Shown piece by piece: positions 33,980 to 42,675 of a stretch of 64,000 nucleotides of DNA; positions within the stretch are counted from its first letter, which is position 1; each line of letters starts with the position of its first letter. The notes beneath the pieces were generated by a model that saw only the letters and a program-made list of their open reading frames with translations, searched no databases and was not told the DNA's origin. The stretch lies in the NCBI GenBank assembly GCA_900143635.1, contig FREY01000005.1:62001-126000 (forward strand), read 5' to 3'. Origin of the DNA: Rhodobacteraceae bacterium Alg231-04. GTDB taxonomy: Bacteria; Pseudomonadota; Alphaproteobacteria; Rhodobacterales; Rhodobacteraceae. Made by a program: the position numbers and the translations under genes.

Positions 33980-35023
33980 ATGAAGATGAACCCGCTTGGC
34001 CGCACCGGCATCATGGTGTCAGAGCTTTGCCTGGGCACCATGACCTACGGCACCCAGACTGCCGAGGCAGAGGCCCATGACCAGATCGACAGGGCGCTGG
34101 CAGCTGGGGTGAATTTCATTGACACGGCAGAAATGTACCCGGTGAACCCGATTGCCAAGGAACATGTTGGCGGCAGCGAGGCAATCATCGGCACCTGGCT
34201 GCAAAAGACCGGCCGCCGCGAGGATGTGGTAATTGCCACCAAACATTCCGGTGAAGGTCTGATGGCGGTGCGCGACGGGGAGGCGATCTCCTCAAAAACC
34301 ATCGCGGCCACCATTGAAGGCTCGCTGAAACGGCTGCAGACGGATTACATCGACCTCTACCAGTTTCATTGGCCGAACCGGGGCAGCTATATGTTCCGAA
34401 AGAACTGGACCTATGATCCCACCGGTCACAACAGAGCGGATGTGATTGCAGATATGGAAGACTGCCTTGGCGCGCTGCAGAGCCAGGTGGACAAGGGCAA
34501 TATCCGCGCCTTTGGCCTCTCCAACGAGAGCGCCTGGGGTACCGCGCAATGGCTGCGGCTGGCAGAGGCGGGCAAGGGTCCGCGGGTGGCCTCGATCCAG
34601 AATGAATACTCGCTCCTGTGCCGGATGTATGACACCGATCTGGCCGAGCTGAGCGCCTATGAGGATGTGGGACTGCTGGCGTTTTCACCGCTGGGCACCG
34701 GGCTGCTGACAGGCAAGTATCAGAACGGCGCGGTGCCGGAGGGGTCGCGCAAGGCGCTGGTACCGGCGCTGGGCGGGCGTCATTCAGAGCGGGTTTACGG
34801 CGCGGTTGATGCCTATCTGCAAATCGCCGAACGTCACGGGCTGGATGTGGTGCAGATGGCGCTGGCCTGGTGCCGCAGCCGGCCTTTTGTGGCGTCGGCG
34901 ATTTTTGGCGCGACCCATAACAGCCAGCTGGACCGGATTCTTGGGTCGGTGGCCGTCACCTTGAGCCAAGAGGTGCAGGACGAGATCACCGCCGCGCACC
35001 GTGCGCATCCGATGCCGTATTGA
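33980..35023 (+). CDS. Aldo/keto reductase (Tas-like)
   Basis: The 347-residue NADPH-dependent oxidoreductase has the catalytic tetrad visible as D and Y in FIDTAEMYP, K in VVIATKHSG and H in LYQFHWPNR. The long MYPVNP and NWTYDPTGHN insertions resemble E. coli Tas. Substrate unknown. AAGGA lies about 10 nt before the ATG. Confidence 0.88.
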   Translation: MKMNPLGRTGIMVSELCLGTMTYGTQTAEAEAHDQIDRALAAGVNFIDTAEMYPVNPIAKEHVGGSEAIIGTWLQKTGRREDVVIATKHSGEGLMAVRDGEAISSKTIAATIEGSLKRLQTDYIDLYQFHWPNRGSYMFRKNWTYDPTGHNRADVIADMEDCLGALQSQVDKGNIRAFGLSNESAWGTAQWLRLAEAGKGPRVASIQNEYSLLCRMYDTDLAELSAYEDVGLLAFSPLGTGLLTGKYQNGAVPEGSRKALVPALGGRHSERVYGAVDAYLQIAERHGLDVVQMALAWCRSRPFVASAIFGATHNSQLDRILGSVAVTLSQEVQDEITAAHRAHPMPY

Positions 35024-35032
35024 GGAAAGCGT

Positions 35033-35095
35033 GAGGGGGCGCTGCCCCCTCTTGGCCCCGCGGCCAATTCACCCCCGGGATATTTCTGGCAAGAG
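35033..35095. repeat. Intergenic hairpins and CCCCCGGGATATTT element
   Basis: GAGGGGGC-GCT-GCCCCCTC is followed by TTGGCC-CCGC-GGCCAA and CCCCCGGGATATTTCTGGC. It lies between convergent genes and can terminate both; the last element looks like an intergenic repeat known from relatives, though only one copy is seen here. Confidence 0.5.
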
Positions 35096-35127
35096 CTAGA
35101 GCGGATCAGCGCCAGATTATCGCGGCC

Positions 35128-36111
35128 TTAGTGGGTTGCCGGGCGTGGCTGATCCTGACGCAGATCGCGGGCCGAGGTGCCATGCGCCGTGCGAAAGGCG
35201 CGGGCGAAATTGGACTGCGACGTAAATCCGGTGGCCAGCGCCACCTCCATCAGCGACAGATCTGTATCGGTGACCAGACGGCGTGCCTCGGCCAGACGCA
35301 GCTGCAGGTAATGATCCTGTGGCGTGGTGTTGAGCCGCAGGCGGAATTGCTGCTGCAGGCTGCGCGGGCTGGTGCCGAGGGTTTCTGCAATCAGGGACAA
35401 GGGCATGGGTTCGTCCAGTGCCGCCTCCATCAAGGCATTGGCCTTGGCAGTGAGCGCATTGTGCTTTTGTCCGCCAAGGCGGCTTTGTGGGCGCGGCGGC
35501 ATGGCGGGGCCATCGTAGAGGAACAGACCGGCCACGCGTGAGGCAAAGCTGGCAGTATGACGCGCGCCAATAATGTGCAGCATCATCTCGATCGCCGGGG
35601 TGGCACCACCTGACGTGAGGCGGTTTTCCGAGACCACATAACGGTGCTGCTGCACATCGACGCCGGGGAAGCGGCTGGCAAAATTGTCGAGGTCTTCCCA
35701 GTGGGTGGTGGCAGAATGTCCGTCCAGCAGGCCCGCCTCGGCCAGCAGCCAGGGGCCGCCGTCGATGCCGGCAATGGTGGCGCCGGTGTCGGCAATGCGG
35801 CGCAACCCGCGCAACAGGGCAGGGGTGGCATGGCGGGCAAGCTGGAAGCCGGCCACCACAATCAGCAGATCGCAGGCCGCAAGGCGCGCCAGCGGAATGC
35901 CGGGCACGGTGAGGCCACTGGTCAGCATCGCCGGTTCATCCGTCGCGGTGACGTAGTCCCAGTCAAAGGCGTGCCGGTCGGCCAGCCGGTTGGCGGCACG
36001 CATCGGGTCCACTGTCGCAGCAAAGGACAGGGTGTTGGTTTCGTCCAGCACCAGAACAGCCGTTTTAAGCGGCTTGTTTTCCGGTTGGAGGATGTTTTTT
36101 GCGGGTTTCAT
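35128..36111 (-). CDS. cdhR: GlxA/CdhR-type AraC-family activator of carnitine genes
   Basis: The 327-residue protein has an N-terminal DJ-1/PfpI-like domain (KTAVLVLDETNTLSFAA, GIDGGPWLLAEAGLLDG) and two C-terminal AraC helix-turn-helices (SLIAETLGTSPRSLQQQF, LMEVALATGFTSQSNFARAF). It is divergent from the carnitine genes, as CdhR is in Pseudomonas. The symbol rests on this context. The ATG at 36111 is chosen; a longer start would reach into the promoter region. Confidence 0.8.
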   Translation of the reverse strand: MKPAKNILQPENKPLKTAVLVLDETNTLSFAATVDPMRAANRLADRHAFDWDYVTATDEPAMLTSGLTVPGIPLARLAACDLLIVVAGFQLARHATPALLRGLRRIADTGATIAGIDGGPWLLAEAGLLDGHSATTHWEDLDNFASRFPGVDVQQHRYVVSENRLTSGGATPAIEMMLHIIGARHTASFASRVAGLFLYDGPAMPPRPQSRLGGQKHNALTAKANALMEAALDEPMPLSLIAETLGTSPRSLQQQFRLRLNTTPQDHYLQLRLAEARRLVTDTDLSLMEVALATGFTSQSNFARAFRTAHGTSARDLRQDQPRPATH

Positions 36112-36244
36112 CAAGTTCGATTCGCATCTTGCACAGTTGTTGCCCCAAGGCTGCGGCAAGCTTGGCCACAGCGCAAATCAGAATCTGGGGAAGAGCCTGG
36201 GGATAACCTTGGGTAAAACCCTGTACATCGGCGGGAAAATCAAA
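36112..36244. promoter_or_regulatory. Divergent promoter region, regulator / carnitine operon
   Basis: These 133 nt must hold both promoters and the regulator's binding sites. I cannot point to a definite operator. Confidence 0.4.
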
Positions 36245-37159
36245 ATGCCTCTGTCCATGACTAAAAACGTCTTCATCACCTGTGCCGTGACCGGCTCTGG
36301 CAGCACCCAGGATCGCAGCCCGAAAGTGCCGCGGTCGCCCAAGGAAATCGCCGACAGCGCGATTGCTGCCGCCAAGGCCGGCGCGGCCATTGTGCATTGC
36401 CACGTGCGCGATCCCGAGACCGGCACGCCGAGCCGCGATCTGGCGCTTTACCGCGAAGTCACCGACCGGATTCGCGACGCGGATGTGGATGTGGTGCTGA
36501 ACCTCACCGCCGGCATGGGCGGCGACATGGTGTTTGGCGACACGGAAAACCCGCTGCCAGTGGTTGCCGGAACCGATATGGTCGGGGCCACCGAGCGCAT
36601 GGCGCATATCGCCGAATGCCTGCCCGAGATCTGCACGCTGGATTGCGGCACCATGAACTTTGCCGAAGCCGATTACGTGATGACCAACACGCCCGGCATG
36701 CTGCGCGCCATGGGCCAGATGATGACCGATCTGGGCGTGAAGCCCGAGATCGAAGCCTTTGACACCGGCCACCTCTGGTTTGCCAAGGAACTGGTGAAAG
36801 AAGGCATTCTGAAAGACCCCGCACTGGTGCAGCTGTGCATGGGGGTGCCGTGGGGCGCGCCCAATGACCTGAACACCTTCATGGCGATGGTCAACAATGT
36901 GCCGGACAGCTGGAACTGGTCTGCCTTCTCGCTGGGTCGCGACCAGATGGCCTATGTGGCCGCGTCCATCCTGGCGGGCGGCAATGTGCGCGTCGGTCTG
37001 GAAGACAATCTGTGGCTGGGCAAGGGGGAGCTGGCCGAGAACTGGCAGCTGGTCGAACGCGCCCGCATCATCATCGAGAACATGGGCGGTAAGCTGATGG
37101 GACCGGCCGAGGTCCGCGCGCAGCTGGGGCTGACCAAACGCGCGCCGGTGGCGAAGTAA
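36245..37159 (+). CDS. BKACE-family 3-dehydrocarnitine cleavage enzyme
   Basis: The 304-residue protein belongs to the beta-keto acid cleavage enzymes (DUF849): zinc ligands in IVHCHVRDPETG, NLTAGMGGDM, EAFDTGHLW and GLEDNLWLGKGELA. With carnitine dehydrogenase downstream, the expected reaction is 3-dehydrocarnitine + acetyl-CoA to betainyl-CoA + acetoacetate. A second in-frame ATG lies 12 nt downstream. GGCGGGA precedes the chosen start. Confidence 0.88.
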   Translation: MPLSMTKNVFITCAVTGSGSTQDRSPKVPRSPKEIADSAIAAAKAGAAIVHCHVRDPETGTPSRDLALYREVTDRIRDADVDVVLNLTAGMGGDMVFGDTENPLPVVAGTDMVGATERMAHIAECLPEICTLDCGTMNFAEADYVMTNTPGMLRAMGQMMTDLGVKPEIEAFDTGHLWFAKELVKEGILKDPALVQLCMGVPWGAPNDLNTFMAMVNNVPDSWNWSAFSLGRDQMAYVAASILAGGNVRVGLEDNLWLGKGELAENWQLVERARIIIENMGGKLMGPAEVRAQLGLTKRAPVAK

Positions 37160-37241
37160 GCAACGGAACTTGGCTCCCGTCGCAATTTTGAGGCGGGGGA
37201 ACGCAGAACAAAGGGCTGGGTCCGGCCCTGGGAGGGGGCAT

Positions 37242-37290
37242 AGCGCCCTCCCGTGGGGAGGGTCGGGCGCTGCCCGTGCTGCGCACGGGC
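37242..37290. repeat. REP-like palindromic repeat, copy 3
   Basis: It has the block GGGAGGGTCGGGCGCTGCCC followed by a GCCCGTGC-TGC-GCACGGGC hairpin. It sits between the BKACE gene and carnitine dehydrogenase, about 20 nt before the latter's start. Confidence 0.78.
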
Positions 37291-37311
37291 CATAGAAATG
37301 GATGTGTAAAC

Positions 37312-38784
37312 ATGACAACAGCAGCAATCATCGGCGGCGGTGTAATCGGCGGCGGCTGGGCCGCGCGCTTCCTTCTCAATGGCTGGGATGTGCGGGTTTC
37401 TGACCCCGACCCGGAAGCCGAACGCAAGATCAACGAGGTGCTGGCCAATGCGCGCCGCAGCCTGCCGGGTCTTGGCAATGTGGCACTGCCGCCCGAGGGA
37501 AGTCTGAGCTTTCATGGGTCTATCAAGGAGGCTGTCGAGGGCGCCGAGTGGATTCAGGAGAGCGTACCCGAGCGGCTCGACATCAAACAAAAGGTCTACG
37601 GTGAGCTGCAAGCCCATTGCGCGCCGGATGCGATCATCGGCTCGTCCACCTCAGGGTTCAAACCCTCCGAGCTGCAGAATGGGCGCGAAAATCCCGGCCA
37701 GATCGTGGTCGCACATCCGTTCAATCCGGTCTACCTGATGCCGCTGATCGAGCTGGTCACCACCCCGGCCAACCCGACGGGCGTTATTGACCGAGCGAAA
37801 GAGATCATCACCGCCATTGGCATGTTCCCGCTGCACCTGAAGAAAGAAATCGACGCGCATGTTGCGGACCGGTTCCTTGAAGCGGTCTGGCGCGAGGCGC
37901 TGTGGCTGGTCAAGGACGGTATCGCCACGACGGAAGAGATCGACAATGCGATCCGCTATGGTTTTGGCATTCGCTGGGCGCAGATGGGTCTGTTTGACAC
38001 CTACCGCGTCGCAGGCGGCGAAGCGGGCATGAAACATTTCATGGCGCAGTTCGGCCCCTGCCTCAGCTGGCCCTGGACCAAGCTGATGGATGTGCCCGAG
38101 TTTACCGATGAGCTGGTCGATCTGATCGCGGGCCAGTCGGACGAACAATCCGGCCATATCCCGATCCGCGAAATGGAGCGGATCCGCGACGATAACCTCG
38201 TTGGTATGATGCGCGCGCTGGGCGCCAATGACTGGGGCGCGGGCGCGCTGCAGAACAAGCACGATCTTGGTCGCGAAGGCGAGGCCGGGCTGGTGCGCTC
38301 GGTGGATGAGATTGCCGACATCAGCCAGCCGGTGCTGACCCAGTCCCGCGTGGTGCCGCTCGATTGGACCGATTACAACGGCCATATGACCGAAAGCCGC
38401 TATCTGGATGCTTTTGCGCAGTCCACCGACCGGCTGATGATGATCATCGGCTGTGATACGGACTATATCGCCAACGGCGGCAGCTATTTCACTGCCGAAA
38501 CCCATATCCGTCACATCGACGAGGTACACGCAGGCGACGCCATTCAGGTGAAGACCCGCGTGATCATGGGCGCAGGCAAGAAGATGCACCTTTGGCACGA
38601 AATGTATGCAGGCGACCGTCTTCTGGCGACCGGAGAGCACATGCTGCTGCATGTAGACCTGAAAACCCGCCGCTCCGCGCCGCCTGCGGCCCATATCGAG
38701 ACCAATCTGGTGAAACTTGCCGAAGCCCATGCCGTGCTTGACGCTCCCGAGGGTCTGGGCCGCGCAATTGGTGCACCGCGATGA
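37312..38784 (+). CDS. L-carnitine dehydrogenase fused to a betainyl-CoA thioesterase
   Basis: Residues 1-320 are a 3-hydroxyacyl-CoA-dehydrogenase-like NAD domain (IIGGGVIGGGWAARFLLNG, AHPFNPVYLMPLIELV, HVADRFLEAVWREALWLV) as in carnitine 3-dehydrogenase. Residues 335-490 are a hotdog thioesterase (PLDWTDYNGHMTESRYLDAF, the DYNGHM site). Similar fusions are known from rhizobial carnitine catabolism. It would oxidise carnitine at one end and release glycine betaine from betainyl-CoA at the other. The start at 37312 begins the Rossmann strand. The stop overlaps the SDR start (ATGA). Confidence 0.9.
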   Translation: MTTAAIIGGGVIGGGWAARFLLNGWDVRVSDPDPEAERKINEVLANARRSLPGLGNVALPPEGSLSFHGSIKEAVEGAEWIQESVPERLDIKQKVYGELQAHCAPDAIIGSSTSGFKPSELQNGRENPGQIVVAHPFNPVYLMPLIELVTTPANPTGVIDRAKEIITAIGMFPLHLKKEIDAHVADRFLEAVWREALWLVKDGIATTEEIDNAIRYGFGIRWAQMGLFDTYRVAGGEAGMKHFMAQFGPCLSWPWTKLMDVPEFTDELVDLIAGQSDEQSGHIPIREMERIRDDNLVGMMRALGANDWGAGALQNKHDLGREGEAGLVRSVDEIADISQPVLTQSRVVPLDWTDYNGHMTESRYLDAFAQSTDRLMMIIGCDTDYIANGGSYFTAETHIRHIDEVHAGDAIQVKTRVIMGAGKKMHLWHEMYAGDRLLATGEHMLLHVDLKTRRSAPPAAHIETNLVKLAEAHAVLDAPEGLGRAIGAPR

Positions 38785-39539
38785 AGCGTGTTCTGATCAC
38801 CGCTGGAGGTTCCGGCATCGGCCGCGCCATGGGCGAAGGCTTCGCGGCTGCCGGGTTTCAGGTCTGGGTAGCCGACATCAACGCCGAGAGCCTGTCCGAC
38901 CTGCCCGAGGATTGGCGCGGCACGGTGGTGAATGCCACCGACGAGGACGGTGTGAAGGCGCTGTTCGCTGAGATCGCAGCTGAATGGGGCGGGCTGGATG
39001 TGCTCTGTGCCAATGCTGGTGTGGCTGGTCCCACCGCGCTGATCGAGGATATCGCGCTGGAAGATTGGCGCGCTTGCGTCAGCGTCAATTTGGAGGGCAC
39101 CTTTCTGGCCGCTAAATATGCGGCCCCGATGATGAAGGCGGCGGGCAAAGGGGCGATTGTTGTCACCTCCTCCACGGCGGGGCAGTTCGGATACCCGAAC
39201 CGCGCGCCATATTGCTCGGCGAAATGGGCGGTGATTGGCCTGATGAAAACGCTGGCGATGGAGCTGGGCCCCCACGGCATCCGCGCCAATGTGATCTGTC
39301 CGGGATCTGTTGAGGGCCCGCGCATGGAAGGTGTCTTGGAACGCGAAGCGGCAGCCAAGGGAATGACCCGTGATGAGGTCTACAAGGGCTATGCCTCCGG
39401 CACTTCGATGGGATCCTTTGTTGAGGCGGCGGATATTGCCAATATGGCGGTTTTCCTTGGCTCGGATGCGGCGCGGCTGGTGTCGGGCCAGGTGATCGCC
39501 GTCGATGGTCATACCGAGAACCCCGACCCCAAGGTCTAA
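38781..39539 (+). CDS. SDR-family oxidoreductase of the carnitine operon
   Basis: The 252-residue protein has the NAD(P) loop ITAGGSGIGRAMGEGF, NAGVAG and the catalytic Ser/Tyr/Lys in TSSTAGQFGYPNRAPYCSAK. It is translationally coupled to the carnitine dehydrogenase-thioesterase gene. A substrate in carnitine breakdown, such as a related hydroxy or keto acid, is inferred from the operon; 3-hydroxybutyrate/acetoacetate is a possible one. Confidence 0.85.
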   Translation: MKRVLITAGGSGIGRAMGEGFAAAGFQVWVADINAESLSDLPEDWRGTVVNATDEDGVKALFAEIAAEWGGLDVLCANAGVAGPTALIEDIALEDWRACVSVNLEGTFLAAKYAAPMMKAAGKGAIVVTSSTAGQFGYPNRAPYCSAKWAVIGLMKTLAMELGPHGIRANVICPGSVEGPRMEGVLEREAAAKGMTRDEVYKGYASGTSMGSFVEAADIANMAVFLGSDAARLVSGQVIAVDGHTENPDPKV

Positions 39540-39558
39540 CGGCTCGCAGGACAGGTGG

Positions 39559-39634
39559 CCGTGCCCATAGGGCACGGCGCAGGCTCAAGGCGCGGCAGCG
39601 CCTTGAGCCTGCGAAGCCCGCAGGTGCGGGCTTC
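39559..39634. terminator. Triple hairpin between convergent genes
   Basis: Three perfect stems follow in tandem: CCGTGCCC/GGGCACGG (8 bp), GCAGGCTCAAGGCGC/GCGCCTTGAGCCTGC (15 bp, 4-nt loop) and GAAGCCCGC/GCGGGCTTC (9 bp). They lie between the SDR and XRE genes; being symmetrical they could stop transcription both ways. Confidence 0.6.
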
Positions 39635-39663
39635 ATTGCATACTGCTGATGTCGCGCGAGGAA

Positions 39664-40530
39664 TTAGGCCTCTTCCAGACGCGCGCGCAAGACGCGGATG
39701 CGGCTGGGGATCTGGCGGGCGGTGAGGTCAGCCTCGCGCACCAATGTGTCGAAATGGCTGGTGAAGATCTCGATCCGTTCGCTGTCACGGAACGCCATAT
39801 AGTGGCTGCCAGCGTAGAACACGCACATCAAGGGGCCAAAGATGGTGACCGGCGCGGAATAAAGCCGCTTGGCATCGAACAGATAAATGCGCAGACGCGG
39901 ATAGAGTTGATCTGCGAGCCGCTCAAACAGTTCCAGCTGCTCCAGCCGGATATCCAGCGGCAGCCCTTCGTAATAGCCGGTACCGGCGGCAAAACTGTCC
40001 AGCTCATAAATTGGCATGGCGATTTCGTAGTCCGATTGCGCCTGTCGCATCCATGACAGACGGTCCTGTGCTGCGCCAATTGCCTGATCCGCTGTGCGCC
40101 CAAGATGCGGCGCATATTCCCATTCCAGCAGTCGGCGGGTCTTCAGCATGTCGGGTAGGGCGGCGGGCACGTGGCGAATCTTGTAGCCCGCAGCCTCCTG
40201 ATGCCACTCGAATATGCGTTCATCCACCAAGGCCCGTGCGGCCTTGGCGAAAGAAAGGCTATGTGCCACCAGATCCGCCGCGCTTTCGGGGCGGTCCGAC
40301 AGGGACAACAGCCAGTCAGCCGAAACCCCAAGTGCCGCTGCACAGGCGCCAACCACATGGGCATTGGGTAGCCGCGCGCCGTCATCTGTCAGCAGCTGCG
40401 AAATGGTCGAGCGGTCAACCCCCGTCACCCGTGCCAATGAAGATTGGTTGAGGCTGCTGTCCTGCAAAGCCTTGCCCAAACGGCTGCGGAACTGGGCCGC
40501 GCGTTGCAACTTGTTAATTTTTTCCAACAT
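39664..40530 (-). CDS. XRE-family transcriptional regulator
   Basis: The 288-residue protein has an N-terminal helix-turn-helix (LNQSSLARVTGVDRSTISQL) and a long C-terminal domain with RRLLEWEYAPHLGRTADQAIG and YYEGLPLDIRLEQLELFERL, perhaps ligand-binding. It ends convergent to the carnitine operon and starts divergent from the DUF2061-desaturase unit, either of which it might control. Confidence 0.75.
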   Translation of the reverse strand: MLEKINKLQRAAQFRSRLGKALQDSSLNQSSLARVTGVDRSTISQLLTDDGARLPNAHVVGACAAALGVSADWLLSLSDRPESAADLVAHSLSFAKAARALVDERIFEWHQEAAGYKIRHVPAALPDMLKTRRLLEWEYAPHLGRTADQAIGAAQDRLSWMRQAQSDYEIAMPIYELDSFAAGTGYYEGLPLDIRLEQLELFERLADQLYPRLRIYLFDAKRLYSAPVTIFGPLMCVFYAGSHYMAFRDSERIEIFTSHFDTLVREADLTARQIPSRIRVLRARLEEA

Positions 40531-40635
40531 TGGGGAACTATATCATCAAATGTGATTTTTGTTAATTACTATCTGAATATTGCACTCCGGTCCGCTTCGG
40601 TAACATAAGCGTGAAATCGAATTGCCGGAGGATAT

Positions 40636-40842
40636 ATGGAAACGAAGCGCCGCTCACTGATCAAGGCATTGATCTGGAACGCTCTTGGTCTGGCGGTCAT
40701 GTCGCTGGTGGGCTTTTTGGCCACCGGATCGGCGGCGGTGGGTGGTGCCATGGCTGTGACCAACACCGCCATCGGCTTTGTCATGTATCTGTTTTACGAA
40801 CGCATCTGGTCTGCCATCCGCTGGGGCCGCCACCATGTCTGA
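40636..40842 (+). CDS. DUF2061 small membrane protein
   Basis: The 68-residue protein has two membrane helices (ALIWNALGLAVMSLVGFLAT, AAVGGAMAVTNTAIGFVMYL) and the family ending YLFYERIWSAIRWG. GGAGG precedes the ATG. It overlaps the desaturase gene by 8 nt. Confidence 0.8.
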   Translation: METKRRSLIKALIWNALGLAVMSLVGFLATGSAAVGGAMAVTNTAIGFVMYLFYERIWSAIRWGRHHV

Positions 40843-41746
40843 ACGTCAGGTCCACCACGCTGAGGGCCCGGAATGGGGCACATTTGCGCTGATCCTCGTC
40901 TGCCACGCCCTATGGCTGGCTGCCCTTTTTGTCTTGCCAGGCATAGGGTTGATCTGGGCCTGTGTCGGCCTTGCAATCGCCGTCATCCTGCAAAGCTCGC
41001 TGACGCATGAGGCGCTGCATGGCCATCCGTTCCGCTGGCAGCCGTTGAATGAGGCGCTGATGTTCCTGCCCTTGGGGCTGCTCATTCCCTATGGCCGTTT
41101 TCGCGACACCCATCTGGCCCATCACGATGATGAGCGGCTGACCGATCCTTATGATGATCCTGAAAGCAATTTCCAGGACCCTGTTGTCTGGGCCGCGATG
41201 CCGCGCTGGCAACAGCGCGTGATGCGGATCAACAATACATTGGCGGGCCGGATGCTGCTGGGGCCGCTGATCGGCCAGATCTGCTTTATGAAGGACGATT
41301 GGTCTGCCATCCGGCAGGGCGACCGTGCCATCCTGCGCGACTGGCTGTTGCATATTGCTGGTCTGGTTCCGGTTCTGTGGTGCGCGAGCATCGCGCCATT
41401 GCCGCTCTGGGCCTATTTGGCTGCTGCCTATGTCGGCATGGCAGTCCTGAAAATCCGCACCTTCCTAGAACACCGCGCCCATGAGGACATGCACGCCCGC
41501 ACAGTCATCGTCGAGGACAAGGGCCCGCTGGCCTTTCTGTTCCTGTTCAACAACCTGCATGTGGTCCACCACCTGCACCCCGGCGTGGCATGGTATCGGC
41601 TGCCGGGGCTCTACCGCAGTTATCGCGCCAGTTTTCAGGCCGAGAACCACTCCTATGTCTACCGGTCTTACGGGGAGGTCTTCCGCCACTATTTCCTGCG
41701 CGCCAAGGATCCGGTGCCGCATCCGCTCTGGCAGCAGGGGAAATAA
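40835..41746 (+). CDS. Membrane fatty-acid desaturase-like protein
   Basis: The 303-residue integral membrane protein has three His boxes: THEALHGHP, DTHLAHHDDE and LHVVHHLHP, which bind the diiron site. Several membrane segments separate them. The substrate may be acyl lipid or a carotenoid-like compound. The ATG at 40835 lies inside the end of the DUF2061 gene. Confidence 0.85.
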   Translation: MSERQVHHAEGPEWGTFALILVCHALWLAALFVLPGIGLIWACVGLAIAVILQSSLTHEALHGHPFRWQPLNEALMFLPLGLLIPYGRFRDTHLAHHDDERLTDPYDDPESNFQDPVVWAAMPRWQQRVMRINNTLAGRMLLGPLIGQICFMKDDWSAIRQGDRAILRDWLLHIAGLVPVLWCASIAPLPLWAYLAAAYVGMAVLKIRTFLEHRAHEDMHARTVIVEDKGPLAFLFLFNNLHVVHHLHPGVAWYRLPGLYRSYRASFQAENHSYVYRSYGEVFRHYFLRAKDPVPHPLWQQGK

Positions 41747-41764
41747 GCGGCCATAACGGCGGGT

Positions 41765-42667
41765 ATGAGTTTATGGATTGCCGTTTCCCTCGCCGCTGCC
41801 AGTTTCCAAACCGTGCGCTTCATGCTGCAAAAGGTGCTGGCCAGCGTCACGCTGTCAGCGGGCGGAGCCACCTTCGCCCGTTTTGCCTATTCCGCCCCCT
41901 TTATCCTGTCCGGGCTGGCTGCCTATCTGGTGATCTCGGGTCGCGACATGCCGCATGTGCCGGCTATGTTCTGGCCCTATGCCGCCAGTGGCGCGCTGGC
42001 GCAGATCCTCGCTACAGTCTGTGTGGTGGCGCTGTTCAAGCAGCGTAATTTCGCGGTCGGCATTACTTTCAAGAAAACCGAAGTGATCCAGACCGCCATT
42101 GTCGGCCTTGTTATTCTGGGCGATCAGATCAGCCTGGGCGGCTGGATCGCAATTCTGATCGGCCTTGCGGCGGTGCTGGTTCTGTCCAAGACCCCCGGCA
42201 GCGAGGGGCCGTGGTGGCGCCACCTGTCCAACCGCGCCTCGCGTCTGGGCCTGGGATCGGGCGTTTTGTTTGCCTTCTCAGCGGTGGGCTATCGCGGCGC
42301 GACGCTGCAGCTGGACACGGTTGAGCCGATCTTTCGTGCCGGTGTGACACTGGCCCTTGTTGTATCGATGCAGACGGTGATGATGCTGGTCTGGCTGTCC
42401 TGGCGCGAACGCGGAGAGATCGCCCGCGTCTGGGCCGCCCGCCGTGTCGCGGTCTGGGTTGGGCTGACCAGTCTTGGCGGGTCCTTCTGCTGGTTCTGGG
42501 CCTTCAGCCTGCAGAACGCGGCCTACGTCAAAGCCTTGGGGCAGGCCGAACTGTTCCTGTCGCTGATCGCTTCGGTTCTGTTCTTCCGCGAGAAGATCTC
42601 AGCCCGCGAGATCTTAGGCATGGCGCTTCTGGGGCTGTCAGTGCTTGCACTGGTCCTGTCGGTCTGA
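41765..42667 (+). CDS. EamA-type DMT-family permease
   Basis: The 300-residue inner-membrane protein has ten hydrophobic segments in two repeats, with FKKTEVIQTAIVGLVILGD in the first and KALGQAELFLSLIASVLFFRE in the second, as in EamA carriers. Substrate unknown. It starts 18 nt after the desaturase and may be co-transcribed. Confidence 0.82.
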   Translation: MSLWIAVSLAAASFQTVRFMLQKVLASVTLSAGGATFARFAYSAPFILSGLAAYLVISGRDMPHVPAMFWPYAASGALAQILATVCVVALFKQRNFAVGITFKKTEVIQTAIVGLVILGDQISLGGWIAILIGLAAVLVLSKTPGSEGPWWRHLSNRASRLGLGSGVLFAFSAVGYRGATLQLDTVEPIFRAGVTLALVVSMQTVMMLVWLSWRERGEIARVWAARRVAVWVGLTSLGGSFCWFWAFSLQNAAYVKALGQAELFLSLIASVLFFREKISAREILGMALLGLSVLALVLSV

Positions 42668-42675
42668 AAAACCAG

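Noticed and set aside
36065-37327. 420-codon open frame on the minus strand opposite the BKACE gene
   Set aside because: It is the antisense shadow of a clearly conserved gene; the composition is His/Arg/Gly-rich and no family is recognisable.
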